Below are positions 37,808 through 46,714 of a DNA stretch of 64,000 nt, piece by piece; position 1 is the stretch's first letter; every line of letters starts with the position of its first letter. This DNA comes from Pelagerythrobacter marensis (GTDB lineage Bacteria; Pseudomonadota; Alphaproteobacteria; Sphingomonadales; Sphingomonadaceae). Position numbers and translations under genes: made by a program. The notes below the pieces were generated by a model. It had not been told where the DNA came from and did not search any database. It was given only the letters and a program-made list of their open reading frames with translations. The stretch spans positions 2,341,001 through 2,405,000 of the forward strand of contig NZ_CP011805.1 of assembly GCF_001028625.1 (NCBI RefSeq), in the 5' to 3' direction.

Positions 37808-38782
37808 TTAGATATCGCCGCCGGTCAGGCGCTGGCAAATAAGATCGAGCTGGTCGAGCGTGCGGTAGCGTATCGTAACGGCGCCCGATCGCGGATCTGC
37901 ATCGGTCTTGATCTTGACGCTGAGGCCGAGAAACTCTTCGAGATGGCTCTGCACGGCGGCAATATCGGCATCCTTGGCTGGATCGCGCGAGTTGCGGGGC
38001 TTGCGTCGTTGTTCGGACGCAAGCGGGCCTGCCGCCAGCTTTTCAACTTCGCGTACCGACAGTTTTTGCTCTGCCGCTCGTATCGCCAGCTCAATCGCCG
38101 ATTCGTGTCCGATCAGGGCGCGTGCGTGCCCCATGGACAGGGCCCCATCCTCGATCAGGTCGAGCACTTCGGTCGGAAGGCTCAGAAGTCGCTGCAAATT
38201 TGCGACATGGCTGCGCGACTTGTCGACGAGACGCGCAATTTCGGCCTGCGTCATTCCCTGTCGTTCGGAAAGCCCCTGATAAGCACGCGCCTCTTCCACC
38301 GGATTGAGGTCTTCGCGCTGAATGTTCTCAATGAGCGCGAGGGCCATCACCTCGGTTTCGTCGAGTTCGCGCACGATCGCGGGAATCTCGTGCACTTTCG
38401 CCTTCTGCGCCGCGCGCCAGCGCCGCTCCCCCGCGACCAGCTGATAGCGCCCGCCGGCAAGCGGACGGACAATCACCGGCTGAATGACACCGCGTTGCGC
38501 GATAGAAGCGGCGAGTTCTTCCAGCGCATCTTCATCGAATCGACGGCGCGGCTGCCCCGGCAGGGGTTCGATCGCCGAAGTCGCAATTGATGCGAGGCCA
38601 CCACGCACTGCCCCGTCATGGTGGCTGTCGGTATCGCCGCCGTCGGATCGTCCACGCGTAAGCGGTTCTTCGCGCTGGGTTTCGCCCAGCAAGGCCCCTA
38701 GGCCACGGCCGAGCTTCCTCTTCCGATCGGCGGAATTGCGGGGCGGTGTGGTTATGCGGATTGGATCGCTCGGGTCGCTCAT
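37808..38782 (-). CDS. parB: Chromosome partition protein ParB
   Basis: ParB binds parS and loads SMC at the origin. The 324-residue protein has the conserved N-terminal ParA-activating stretch (KRKLGRGLGALLGE), the CTPase/ParB domain (PRRRFDEDALEELAASIAQRGVIQPVIVR; box 2 GERRWRAA), a helix-turn-helix around TQAEIARLVDKSRSHV, and a C-terminal dimerisation region. Its ATG overlaps the parA stop (ATGA). Four parS-like palindromes lie upstream in rsmG and the mnmG-mnmE gap. Confidence 0.96.
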   Translation of the reverse strand: MSDPSDPIRITTPPRNSADRKRKLGRGLGALLGETQREEPLTRGRSDGGDTDSHHDGAVRGGLASIATSAIEPLPGQPRRRFDEDALEELAASIAQRGVIQPVIVRPLAGGRYQLVAGERRWRAAQKAKVHEIPAIVRELDETEVMALALIENIQREDLNPVEEARAYQGLSERQGMTQAEIARLVDKSRSHVANLQRLLSLPTEVLDLIEDGALSMGHARALIGHESAIELAIRAAEQKLSVREVEKLAAGPLASEQRRKPRNSRDPAKDADIAAVQSHLEEFLGLSVKIKTDADPRSGAVTIRYRTLDQLDLICQRLTGGDI

Positions 38783-39555
38783 GCCGCCTTCCTCCGTTCC
38801 GGCAAGCGGCCTATCAGTTCGCGCGCGAGGGCGATGTAGGCCCGGCTGCCGGCACAGGCATGATCATAGACGAGCGCCGGAAGACCGTGGCTGGGCGCTT
38901 CGGAAAGGCGCACGTTGCGGGGGATGACCGCCTCGAACACCAGATTCCCGAGGCAGTCGCGCACATCGTCCGCCACCTGATCGGTCAGCCTGTTGCGGCG
39001 ATCGAACATGGTCAAAACAACGCCTACGATCCCCAGCGCGGGGTTGAAGCGCTGCTGCACACGCTCGACGGTCTGCAATAGCTGGCTGAGACCTTCCAGG
39101 GCGAAGAACTCGCATTGAAGCGGCACCAGAAGGGTGTCCGCCGCACCGAGGGCATTGAGGGTCAAAAGGCCGAGCGACGGAGGACAATCGATAAAGCAGA
39201 TTTCATGGCCGCGGTGCTCCTCAAGCGCCGAGCGCAGGCGCGCAGTGCGGTCCTCCACCGAAACCAGTTCTACTTCCGCTCCGCTGAGATCGACCGTCGC
39301 GGGCACAATATCGAGCCCCGGGATCGAGGTTCCATGGATACATTCGGCCAGGGGCACCTGATCGACGAGAATGTCGTAGCTCGATCCTTCCCGGTCCGCG
39401 GCGGCGACGCCCATGCCGGTCGAGGCGTTTCCCTGAGGGTCAAGATCGACCAGCAACGTGCGCCAACCGGTCGCGGCCATCGCCGTCGCTATATTGATGG
39501 CGGTCGTCGTTTTTCCGACCCCGCCCTTCTGGTTTGCAATCGCGATTGTGATCAT
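38779..39555 (-). CDS. parA: Chromosome partition ATPase ParA
   Basis: ParA is a deviant Walker ATPase that moves ParB-parS complexes. In 258 residues: NQKGGVGKTTTAIN (deviant P-loop, both Lys), LLVDLDPQGNAS, FIDCPPSLGLLT, and VVLTMFDRRN. The ATG at 39555 overlaps the rsmG stop (ATGA). Operon order mnmG-rsmG-parA-parB is complete, with four-base overlaps at each junction. Confidence 0.97.
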   Translation of the reverse strand: MITIAIANQKGGVGKTTTAINIATAMAATGWRTLLVDLDPQGNASTGMGVAAADREGSSYDILVDQVPLAECIHGTSIPGLDIVPATVDLSGAEVELVSVEDRTARLRSALEEHRGHEICFIDCPPSLGLLTLNALGAADTLLVPLQCEFFALEGLSQLLQTVERVQQRFNPALGIVGVVLTMFDRRNRLTDQVADDVRDCLGNLVFEAVIPRNVRLSEAPSHGLPALVYDHACAGSRAYIALARELIGRLPERRKAA

Positions 39556-40184
39556 GACCCCGCCTTTCCGGCCAAGTGGCCGACGATGATGCCCGACCTC
39601 GGGTCTGTTTGCGACTGTTCCACGTGAAACAGTGCCCTCTGCCGCTTTGGCAGGTCCTGCAATTCTTGCGCCGCCGACTGCCCCTTGGGCAACAGCCAGA
39701 GTGTGTCGCCTGTGGAAAATCGGGAGGACAACCTGATGATACGCTCCAGCGGCGCGAAAGCACGCGCGGAAATGACTGCCGCGGGGAAAGTCTCGACACT
39801 CTCCAACCGATCGCCCTCGACCCGGCAATGATCAAGCGAAAGCGTGGCGATCATGCGATCGAGCCATTCGATGCGCTTTTTCCGCGATTCCACCAGGACC
39901 ACCGGCCAATCCGGTCGCATCGCCGCCACTACCAGTCCCGGCAGCCCCGCCCCGCTGCCCAGATCGAGCCAGACCCCGTCTGTTTCACGTGGAACACAAT
40001 CCAACAGTTGAGCCGAATCGGCGATGTGGCGCTGCCAGACAGTCTCCAATGTCGAATGAGCCACAAGATTCTGCCGCGCATTCTCCTCACGCAGAAACTG
40101 AATGAATCGCTCGATCCTTTCCATCGCGGCTCTGTCGCAGCGCGCGGAGACGAAATCGCGGGCCTCGGATTCTCCGGTGATCAC
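39552..40184 (-). CDS. rsmG: 16S rRNA m7G527 methyltransferase
   Basis: This 210-residue SAM methyltransferase (GidB) modifies G527 of 16S rRNA. Motif I is LDLGSGAGLPGLV, and the N-terminal VWQRHIADSAQLLD is typical. Two parS-like sites are embedded in its coding sequence (39616 and 39981), so its codons double as ParB-binding sites. Confidence 0.95.
   Translation of the reverse strand: MITGESEARDFVSARCDRAAMERIERFIQFLREENARQNLVAHSTLETVWQRHIADSAQLLDCVPRETDGVWLDLGSGAGLPGLVVAAMRPDWPVVLVESRKKRIEWLDRMIATLSLDHCRVEGDRLESVETFPAAVISARAFAPLERIIRLSSRFSTGDTLWLLPKGQSAAQELQDLPKRQRALFHVEQSQTDPRSGIIVGHLAGKAGS
39616..39631. repeat. parS-like site 1 (inside rsmG)
   Basis: TGTTCCACGTGAAACA, 15 of 16 matches to the bacterial parS consensus TGTTTCACGTGAAACA. 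Located near the 3' end of rsmG, about 60 bases upstream of the parA start. Confidence 0.9.
39981..39996. repeat. parS-like site 2 (inside rsmG)
   Basis: TGTTTCACGTGGAACA, 15 of 16 to the parS consensus, in the 5' half of rsmG. Confidence 0.9.
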
Positions 40185-42040
40185 GCGACTTTCTGCCGTT
40201 CATGACGACGGGCATGCACGAGCAAAGCTGACAGCGCAGCCGGTGTCACACCCGGCACACGACCGGCGGCGGCGAGCGTCTGCGGTTGAGCCGCCGTCAG
40301 ACGCTCTATCATCTCGTTTGAAAGCCCGGGGACATCACGGAACGGAAACTCGAAACCGAGCCGAACGACTTCGCTCGCTCGCAAATCGCGCAGTTCAGCT
40401 TCCTGCCGCTCGAGATAGGGCGCGTAAACCGCGTCCTCAGCCATTTCCTGCGCGATATTCTCGCCCGGATCCAAACCCTCGGACAGCCACGGCGAGAGCG
40501 CCTCCAGATCGACCCCATTGTATCGCAACCACGCTTCGATCGTATTGCCCCCGGCATCGCGCCGCACCGACAAGCCCGCGCCGACCAGCTCCGTCGCCGC
40601 AACTTCACGTGAAAATTCGGTTGCCCAGACATTGCGACGCTTTTCGCGTTCACGAAACCATTCGCGCCGTTCCGCATTGACGCAACCGGCGGCAATCGCA
40701 ATCGACGTCAGACGCGTGGTTGCGTTGTTGGCCCGCAGGCGCAGCCGATACTCCGCGCGCGACGTGAGCATCCGATAGGGCTCGCTGACGCCCTGCAGCG
40801 TCAGATCATCGACCATAACCGCAAGATAGGAATTGGCGCGATCAAGCGGTGCCGGATCGCGACCCAACACCCTGGCGGCCGCGTGCATGCCGGCAACAAG
40901 GCCCTGAGCCGCCGCCTCTTCATACCCGGTTGTGCCGTTGATCTGACCGGCGCAGTAAAGCCCGGCCAGATTGCGCAGTTCGAGCCCTGGCGTCAGCGAA
41001 CGCGGATCGACGTGATCGTATTCCACCGCGTAGCCGGGAACGACCATCTCGACATGGCTGAGCCCATCCATACTCCGCAACATCGCCAGCTGGATATCGA
41101 CCGGAAGCGAAGTGCTGATACCGTTCGGATAGACGAGATTCGTGTCCAGTCCTTCAGGCTCCAGGAATACCTGATGCCCGTCGCGATCTCCGAAACGATG
41201 AATCTTGTCCTCAATCGAAGGGCAATACCGCGGCCCCTCGGCATCGATCGCGCCGCTGAACAGCGGCGACCGGTCGAGTCCGCTGCGAATGATATCGTGG
41301 CTCTGCGCGTTCGTGCGAGTGATCGCACAGAACACCTGAGGGTTCCGACGCTCGGGCGTAAGCGGAGACATTGTCCAGCTCGCCCCGTCGGAAGGCTGCT
41401 CCGGCAAACGCGCCCAATCAATCGTGCGTCCATCGAGGCGCGGCGGGGTCCCGGTTTTGAGCCGCGCCATCGGGAGTGCTGCCTCCCGCAATTGCGCGGC
41501 TAGGCGGTGGGCGGCGTTCTCCCCAATGCGCCCACCCTCAAAGCGCTCCTCCCCCCGGAACAGCTGACCGCCGAGAAACGTGCCCGTGCACAGCACAACC
41601 GCGGTCGCAGCGACCTGACTGCCATCGCCGAGTTCGACCCCGGCAACGGCCCCGCCGGCTATCACCAAGGCCACGACTTCACCTGGAATAACCTCCAGAC
41701 CGGCCTGCTCGCGAACCGCGCCCTGCACAGCGGCGCGGAACAACTTGCGATCCGCCTGTACCCGCGGGCCCCAGACCGCACTGCCCTTGGACAGATTGAG
41801 CATTCTGTAGTGAATGGCCGCCGCGTCCGCCGCCCGGCCAATCACGCCATCGAAAGCGTCGACTTCGCGTACGAGATGCCCCTTGCCCAACCCGCCGATC
41901 GCAGGATTGCAGCTCATCGCGCCAATACTGTCGGGATCGAACGTGATCAGTCCCACCCGCGCGCCCATCCGGGCGGCGACGCTCGCCGCCTCCACGCCAG
42001 CATGGCCGCCGCCGACTACCAGGACATCGTAGGAACGCAT
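40181..42040 (-). CDS. mnmG: tRNA cmnm5U34 modification enzyme MnmG
   Basis: This 619-residue FAD protein (GidA) works with MnmE to modify wobble uridine. The Rossmann start VVGGGHAGVEAA, NPAIGGLGKGHLVREVDA, and GQINGTTGYEEAAAQG are all present, with the C-terminal helical tRNA-binding region. Start ATG at 42040. The first gene of the mnmG-rsmG-parAB operon; the mnmE gene lies just upstream, separated by two parS-like sites. Confidence 0.97.
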   Translation of the reverse strand: MRSYDVLVVGGGHAGVEAASVAARMGARVGLITFDPDSIGAMSCNPAIGGLGKGHLVREVDAFDGVIGRAADAAAIHYRMLNLSKGSAVWGPRVQADRKLFRAAVQGAVREQAGLEVIPGEVVALVIAGGAVAGVELGDGSQVAATAVVLCTGTFLGGQLFRGEERFEGGRIGENAAHRLAAQLREAALPMARLKTGTPPRLDGRTIDWARLPEQPSDGASWTMSPLTPERRNPQVFCAITRTNAQSHDIIRSGLDRSPLFSGAIDAEGPRYCPSIEDKIHRFGDRDGHQVFLEPEGLDTNLVYPNGISTSLPVDIQLAMLRSMDGLSHVEMVVPGYAVEYDHVDPRSLTPGLELRNLAGLYCAGQINGTTGYEEAAAQGLVAGMHAAARVLGRDPAPLDRANSYLAVMVDDLTLQGVSEPYRMLTSRAEYRLRLRANNATTRLTSIAIAAGCVNAERREWFREREKRRNVWATEFSREVAATELVGAGLSVRRDAGGNTIEAWLRYNGVDLEALSPWLSEGLDPGENIAQEMAEDAVYAPYLERQEAELRDLRASEVVRLGFEFPFRDVPGLSNEMIERLTAAQPQTLAAAGRVPGVTPAALSALLVHARRHERQKVA

Positions 42041-42081
42041 GGACTGCAGATAGGCGATTGGCAGGACACGGTCAAAGACAG

Positions 42082-42097
42082 CGTTTCACGTGAAGCG
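42082..42097. repeat. parS-like site 3 (mnmG-mnmE gap, imperfect)
   Basis: CGTTTCACGTGAAGCG: core GTTTCACGTGAA is exact, with three mismatches to the 16-base consensus at positions 1, 14 and 16. It remains a near-perfect palindrome. Confidence 0.7.
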
Positions 42098-42117
42098 CTT
42101 GGATTACCCTACTTTGA

Positions 42118-42133
42118 TGTTCCACGTGGAACA
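42118..42133. repeat. parS-like site 4 (mnmG-mnmE gap)
   Basis: TGTTCCACGTGGAACA, a perfect 16-base palindrome with two changes from the common consensus, of the type accepted by many ParB proteins. It abuts the mnmE stop codon (42134-42136). Confidence 0.9.
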
Positions 42134-43417
42134 CTACTTTCCGATGCAGAACCGACCGAACAGCGTGTCGAGCATATCTTCTGTCGATGCGCGCCCGGTG
42201 AGGCGATCAAACGCAGCTCGCGCCAGCCGGAGATGCTCGGCTGCGATCAGCGGATCGAGATCGCCGCGAATACCATTCAGTGCTGCTCGCGCTTCGCTCA
42301 GTAATTCAGCGTGCCGATCGGTCAGCGCGACCTCGCCCGGCGCCGGCATGGCCGCACGCGCATGATCGATCAACCGCATTCGCAAAGCGTCCAGGTTTTT
42401 CCCGGTGTGCGCAGACACCGCTATAGCCTTCTCACTCTTGACCTCGCGCGTGGCGTCATCGGCTCTCGCATCGACTTCCCAGCAGCCAGAGGGGCCCTGG
42501 CCCTCCTCTCCAAGCCAGAGAACAAGATCGGCGCGGGAAAGCTGATCCTCCGCACGCGCAATGCCGATCGCCTCGATCTCGTCGGTCCCCGCCTCGCGTA
42601 ATCCGGCGGTGTCGACGAACGTAAAAGGAATGCCTGCCATCGCGACGGCGCGCTCGATCACGTCGCGGGTCGTCCCCGCCACGGGCGAGGTTATCGCCGC
42701 TTCATTCTCCACCAATGCATTGAAAAGCGTGGATTTTCCAACGTTTGGGGGGCCTGCCAGAACGACCCGAAATCCTTCGCGCAAGACCGTTGCGCGCGGC
42801 CGATCGAGCCATGCAGAAAGTTCGGCCGTCAACGTGTTCGCCCTGTCCGTGAACGATGGCGGCAGATCTGCGGCATCTTCCTCGTCCGAAAAGTCGAGCA
42901 CGCCCTCGACTTCCGCCGACAGCAGAAGAACGTGGTCGCGCCATTCGTCTACTTGGGCTGACAGACCGCCACTTGCGAGCGCCATCGCCGCACGGCGTTG
43001 CAGTTCGGTTTCCGATTCCAGCAGATCCGCCAGGCCCTCCGCCTCCGCAAGATCGATGCGGCCATTGGCGAATGCGCGGCGGGTAAATTCTCCTGCTGTC
43101 GCGGGGCGAAGACCCGGAAGTTGCCCCAGGGCCTGCTGGACCGCACCCACCACCGCGCGGCCGCCGTGGAGATGAAACTCGGCCACATCCTCCCCGGTTA
43201 CCGTGGCGGGCCCGGGCAGCCAGATCACCAGCGCATGATCGAGTTCGCTGCCGTCCCCGGCCCGAAGAGTGCGAGCACAGGCCCGGCGCGCGGACGGCAA
43301 CGTGTCGCCAGCCAGAACGCGGAGCGCCCTGCCCGCGCCCGGGCCGCTGACACGAACGACCGCGATTGCCGCCGGCGGTGCGCCGCTCGAAAGGGCAAAA
43401 ATCGTATCTTGCGACAA
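42134..43417 (-). CDS. mnmE: tRNA modification GTPase MnmE
   Basis: MnmE partners MnmG in cmnm5U34 formation. The 427-residue protein has the N-terminal folate-binding domain (FALSSGAPPAAIAVVRVSGP), the G domain with GPPNVGKSTLFNAL (about 223), DTAGLRE, and the conserved C-terminal Cys in FGRFCIGK. It follows the DUF6489 gene's strand but reads toward mnmG. Confidence 0.96.
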   Translation of the reverse strand: MSQDTIFALSSGAPPAAIAVVRVSGPGAGRALRVLAGDTLPSARRACARTLRAGDGSELDHALVIWLPGPATVTGEDVAEFHLHGGRAVVGAVQQALGQLPGLRPATAGEFTRRAFANGRIDLAEAEGLADLLESETELQRRAAMALASGGLSAQVDEWRDHVLLLSAEVEGVLDFSDEEDAADLPPSFTDRANTLTAELSAWLDRPRATVLREGFRVVLAGPPNVGKSTLFNALVENEAAITSPVAGTTRDVIERAVAMAGIPFTFVDTAGLREAGTDEIEAIGIARAEDQLSRADLVLWLGEEGQGPSGCWEVDARADDATREVKSEKAIAVSAHTGKNLDALRMRLIDHARAAMPAPGEVALTDRHAELLSEARAALNGIRGDLDPLIAAEHLRLARAAFDRLTGRASTEDMLDTLFGRFCIGK

Positions 43418-43428
43418 GACCTTCGGCC

Positions 43429-43683
43429 TCAGTCCTTGCTGCTCTCAGGCTTCTTATCGGCGCGGGAGGCACCTTCGACAAAGCTCTGGAACATCTTCAG
43501 TCCCATCTGCCCCATAGGCGCCAGATTGCGGGCATAATCCTGCAGCTGATCGGGATTGCTGACGCCCTTCATCGCCGCGGCCATCATCTCGACATAGACG
43601 TCGTTGGCCTTGCCCACGTCCGGCAGGCCCATGAAGGTCCGTGCTTCTTCCGGCGTGCAGTCGATCTCTATATGGACCTTCAT
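43429..43683 (-). CDS. DUF6489-like small protein
   Basis: This 84-residue protein begins MKVHIEIDCTPEEARTFMGLPDV and continues with a Met-rich helical region (MAAAMKGVSNPDQLQDYA, LAPMGQMGLKMF), ending in a charged tail. I place it in the small DUF6489 family found in sphingomonads; function unknown. GGAGGAAG precedes the ATG. It runs head-to-tail into mnmE (11-base gap) and is divergent from the hydrolase gene. Confidence 0.72.
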   Translation of the reverse strand: MKVHIEIDCTPEEARTFMGLPDVGKANDVYVEMMAAAMKGVSNPDQLQDYARNLAPMGQMGLKMFQSFVEGASRADKKPESSKD

Positions 43684-43819
43684 AGCGCTTCCTCCGTTGG
43701 GGGTCGGGAGATAAACTGGGTTTGGCATTGACCCCGCGCAAGCGTTAAGCCCGGAGCAGACAATCGCAACCGCGAATAGCAGCGCATCCGATGGCGCAAA
43801 CGACAGAAGGACAAGGGAC

Positions 43820-44518
43820 ATGAGCGAGACCGCCACCATCGAAACTCTTTCGGGCTCCGGCAGCTTTTCGGCATATGTGGCCCGTCCCGCGGGCGCGCCG
43901 CGCGCCGCGATCATAGTGATTCAGGAGATTTTCGGTGTGAACGCAGGCATCCGGCGCAAGTGCGATCGGCTGGCCGAAGATGGCTATCTCGCGGTCGCGC
44001 CAGATCTGTTCTGGCGCCTCGAGCCCGGGGTTGAGCTCGACCCCGACATCGAGCCCGAGTTCAAGCGCGCGCTCGATCTGATGGGGCAGTTCGATCAGGA
44101 TACCGGCATCCGTGATATCGAAGCGACGATTCACTGGGTCCGGGGCAGCGAAGGCGTGGAGAAAGTTGGCGCGGTCGGATACTGTCTCGGTGGCCGGCTC
44201 GCCTACATGACGGCCGCCCGTACCGATATCGACGCCTCGGTCGGATACTATGCCGTCGGAATCGACAACCTCCTGCGCGAAAAGCATGCGATCGCTCGCC
44301 CGCTAATGCTCCATATCCCGACCGACGACGGTTTCGTCGACGCCAAGGCCCAGACAGCTATGCATGAAGGGCTCGACGATCATCCCAAGGTGACCCTGCA
44401 CGACTACCCCGGGCTCAATCACGGCTTTGCAACCGAATTCGGCAAGCGCCGCAATGATGAAGGGGCAGAACTGGCGGATTCCCGTACGGCTGATTTCTTT
44501 TCCCGGCATCTCGGCTGA
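43820..44518 (+). CDS. Dienelactone hydrolase family protein
   Basis: This 232-residue alpha/beta hydrolase has a Cys nucleophile in GYCLGGR (about 120), a likely Asp in PTDDGFVD, and His in GLNHGFATEF. This is the DLH triad. True substrate is unknown (lactones or esters). AGGACAAGGGAC lies just upstream of the ATG. It is followed 13 bases later by the flavoprotein gene, so the two are probably one operon. Confidence 0.9.
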   Translation: MSETATIETLSGSGSFSAYVARPAGAPRAAIIVIQEIFGVNAGIRRKCDRLAEDGYLAVAPDLFWRLEPGVELDPDIEPEFKRALDLMGQFDQDTGIRDIEATIHWVRGSEGVEKVGAVGYCLGGRLAYMTAARTDIDASVGYYAVGIDNLLREKHAIARPLMLHIPTDDGFVDAKAQTAMHEGLDDHPKVTLHDYPGLNHGFATEFGKRRNDEGAELADSRTADFFSRHLG

Positions 44519-44531
44519 GAACCGCGCAGCC

Positions 44532-46148
44532 ATGATCAATCGCGCGCCCTGGCGGTTCTCAGGCAAGATCGTTGGCCGTTTTGCGGCACCGATCGGGCTG
44601 CTCCTTCTATCGGTTTTGCTCGCGATCTGGGGGCCGCTGCGGTGGGGACTAATCGCCACCCTTCCCCTGCTTGCGCTGGCGGTGTGGGATTTCGTGCAGC
44701 GCAAACATACGCTCCGGCGCAATTACCCCCTGCTCGCACGGGTGCGCTGGATCATGGAGGACTTGCGCCCCTATGCCCGCGCCTATGTGGTGGAAGGGGA
44801 TCTGGAAGGGCGCCCCTTCAACCATGATGAGCGCGCGCTGGTCTATGCACGGTCGAAGGGCGAACTCGATTCCCACCCCTTCGGCACCGAGCTCGACGTC
44901 TATTCCGACGAATACGAGTGGCTCGCTCATTCGATCGTTCCCAACGAGCAGGCCCCAGCTTCATGGCAAGTGGATGTGGGCAGCTCGCAATGCGCCCAGC
45001 CCTATTCGGCATCGCTGCTGAACATCTCTGCGATGAGCTTCGGCTCGCTGTCGGCGAATGCGGTGCTGGCGCTCAACAAAGGGGCCGCTGCCGGCGGCTT
45101 CTATCACGACACCGGCGAAGGCGGCATTTCTCCTTACCATCTCAAACATGCCGGTGACCTGGTATGGGAAATCGGCAGCGGCTATTTCGGATGCCGCGAT
45201 GGCGAGGGGCGGTTCGATCCTGCCCGTTTCGCCGATAACGCCCAGATCGACCAAGTGAAGATGGTCGAAATCAAGCTGAGCCAGGGGGCCAAGCCGGGGC
45301 ATGGCGGTGTTCTGCCGGGCGCGAAAGTTACCGCGGAAATCGCCAGAACGCGCGGCATTCCCCAAGGGAAGGACTGCATTTCACCCGCCGCCCATTCCAC
45401 ATTCTCTACCCCCGTCGAATTGCTGGAATGGGCGGCACAGTTGCGCGATCTTTCGGGAGGCAAGCCGGTCGGCCTCAAGCTCTGTGTCGGAAAGCCTCAC
45501 GAAATCTTCGCGCTGATGAAGGCCATGCGCGAAACCGGCATTCGGGTCGACTATATCGTCGTCGACGGCGGCGAAGGCGGCACCGGCGCTGCCCCGGTGG
45601 AAATGTCCAACCGGGTCGGAATGCCCCTGCGCGAGGGCCTGATTCTATTGCGCAACGCCCTTGTCGGCTGCGATCTGAAGGACGAAATACGCCTTGCCGC
45701 GGCGGGAAAGATCCATTCGGGCGCCGGTATGGCCATGAGCTTCGGACTGGGTGCCGACTGGTGCAATGCGGCGCGCTCGTTCATGTTCGCGCTCGGGTGC
45801 GTTCAGTCCATGCGCTGCCACGACGACACCTGCCCCACAGGCATCACCACCCAGGATGCCACGCGCCAGCGCGGCCTGGTGGTAGAGGACAAGGCCGAAC
45901 GGGTGGCGCGGTTCCATCGACACACCCTGCATGCCCTTCGCGAGCTCGTGGTATCGATGGGCCTCGACAATCCCTGGCAGATCGAACCCGGCAATATTTC
46001 CGAGCGGCAGAACAGTGCGCGGTCGGACAGCATCGATCAGATCTACCCGTTCCTCGATCGCGGACAGCTTCTGGGTGATTCTGGAGCGACGCAGTATGCA
46101 CGCGATTGGCAAATGGCCCGTGCGGACAGCTTCGCCCAGGCGGTTTGA
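44532..46148 (+). CDS. FMN-binding glutamate synthase-like membrane flavoprotein
   Basis: This 538-residue protein has two N-terminal hydrophobic segments (FAAPIGLLLLSVLLAIWGPL and IATLPLLALAVWDF), then a glutamate synthase central/FMN domain: NISAMSFGSLSANAVLALNKGA, HDTGEGGISPYH, KPGHGGVLPG, YIVVDGGEGGTGAAPVE, and the Cys cluster CVQSMRCHDDTCPTGI that would hold a 3Fe-4S cluster. It lacks the glutaminase and C-terminal GltB domains, so it is not a complete glutamate synthase. Substrate unknown. Confidence 0.88.
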   Translation: MINRAPWRFSGKIVGRFAAPIGLLLLSVLLAIWGPLRWGLIATLPLLALAVWDFVQRKHTLRRNYPLLARVRWIMEDLRPYARAYVVEGDLEGRPFNHDERALVYARSKGELDSHPFGTELDVYSDEYEWLAHSIVPNEQAPASWQVDVGSSQCAQPYSASLLNISAMSFGSLSANAVLALNKGAAAGGFYHDTGEGGISPYHLKHAGDLVWEIGSGYFGCRDGEGRFDPARFADNAQIDQVKMVEIKLSQGAKPGHGGVLPGAKVTAEIARTRGIPQGKDCISPAAHSTFSTPVELLEWAAQLRDLSGGKPVGLKLCVGKPHEIFALMKAMRETGIRVDYIVVDGGEGGTGAAPVEMSNRVGMPLREGLILLRNALVGCDLKDEIRLAAAGKIHSGAGMAMSFGLGADWCNAARSFMFALGCVQSMRCHDDTCPTGITTQDATRQRGLVVEDKAERVARFHRHTLHALRELVVSMGLDNPWQIEPGNISERQNSARSDSIDQIYPFLDRGQLLGDSGATQYARDWQMARADSFAQAV

Positions 46149-46173
46149 TTCGCATATCCGCCAACCACGGCGG

Positions 46174-46662
46174 CTAGTTCAACGTGGCAAAGTTCGTCAC
46201 CATCTGGCGGATTTCCGGATCGAGCGCGTCTCGCAGACCCTGGCGCAAGTTGTCGCGCCGCTGATCGAGATCGTCGACCAGGCGAAGGCGACGCATATGC
46301 CATTCCGGGCACGCGCGATCTTCCACTGCCTTGTCATAAAGGCGGACCATGCCGTGATGACGGCGATCCTGCGCGAGCCGGTTCATCAGAACGATCAATT
46401 CGGCCTGCCCGCCCTCGATCATCTGGAAGAAATTCCGGCCGTTATAGAGCAGAAATCCGGTAATTCCGTTGGTCGCGTTGTTGCGAACAGCGGTTTCCAC
46501 GATCGCATCGACATCACCCTCCGGAAGGGAAGGTGCAGTGCTGATATAAACGAATTGACGGATTGTCCGATCCCCCGAGCCAAGGCCATTGAGCGCAATC
46601 CCGGCAAGAGGAACAGGCGCAGTTTGCACAGCGATGTAACATAGCGCGGCCGTTCTATCCAT
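46174..46662 (-). CDS. BLUF-domain blue-light sensor, short form
   Basis: This FAD-binding blue-light receptor domain, numbered from 46662 (162 residues), has Tyr-39 in RQFVYISTA, Asn-Asn 61-62 before ATNGITGFLLYNG, and Gln-80 in NFFQMIEGG, the residues of the light-switch network. No output domain follows, so it would act through protein contacts. The domain starts about 35 residues after the chosen ATG; the N-terminal extension is hydrophobic and the real start is uncertain. It lies 52 bases after the AAA-type gene on the same strand. Confidence 0.88.
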   Translation of the reverse strand: MDRTAALCYIAVQTAPVPLAGIALNGLGSGDRTIRQFVYISTAPSLPEGDVDAIVETAVRNNATNGITGFLLYNGRNFFQMIEGGQAELIVLMNRLAQDRRHHGMVRLYDKAVEDRACPEWHMRRLRLVDDLDQRRDNLRQGLRDALDPEIRQMVTNFATLN

Positions 46663-46714
46663 TGCACAGCGGCCGGCAGGCGCTGCGGGGCGCAAGCACA
46701 GTCGCGCAGTAGCG

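Noticed and set aside
40611..40626. A further CACGTG-centred site in mnmG resembling parS.
   Set aside because: Five of 16 positions differ from the consensus and the flanking GTT/AAC arms are broken, so it is probably chance.
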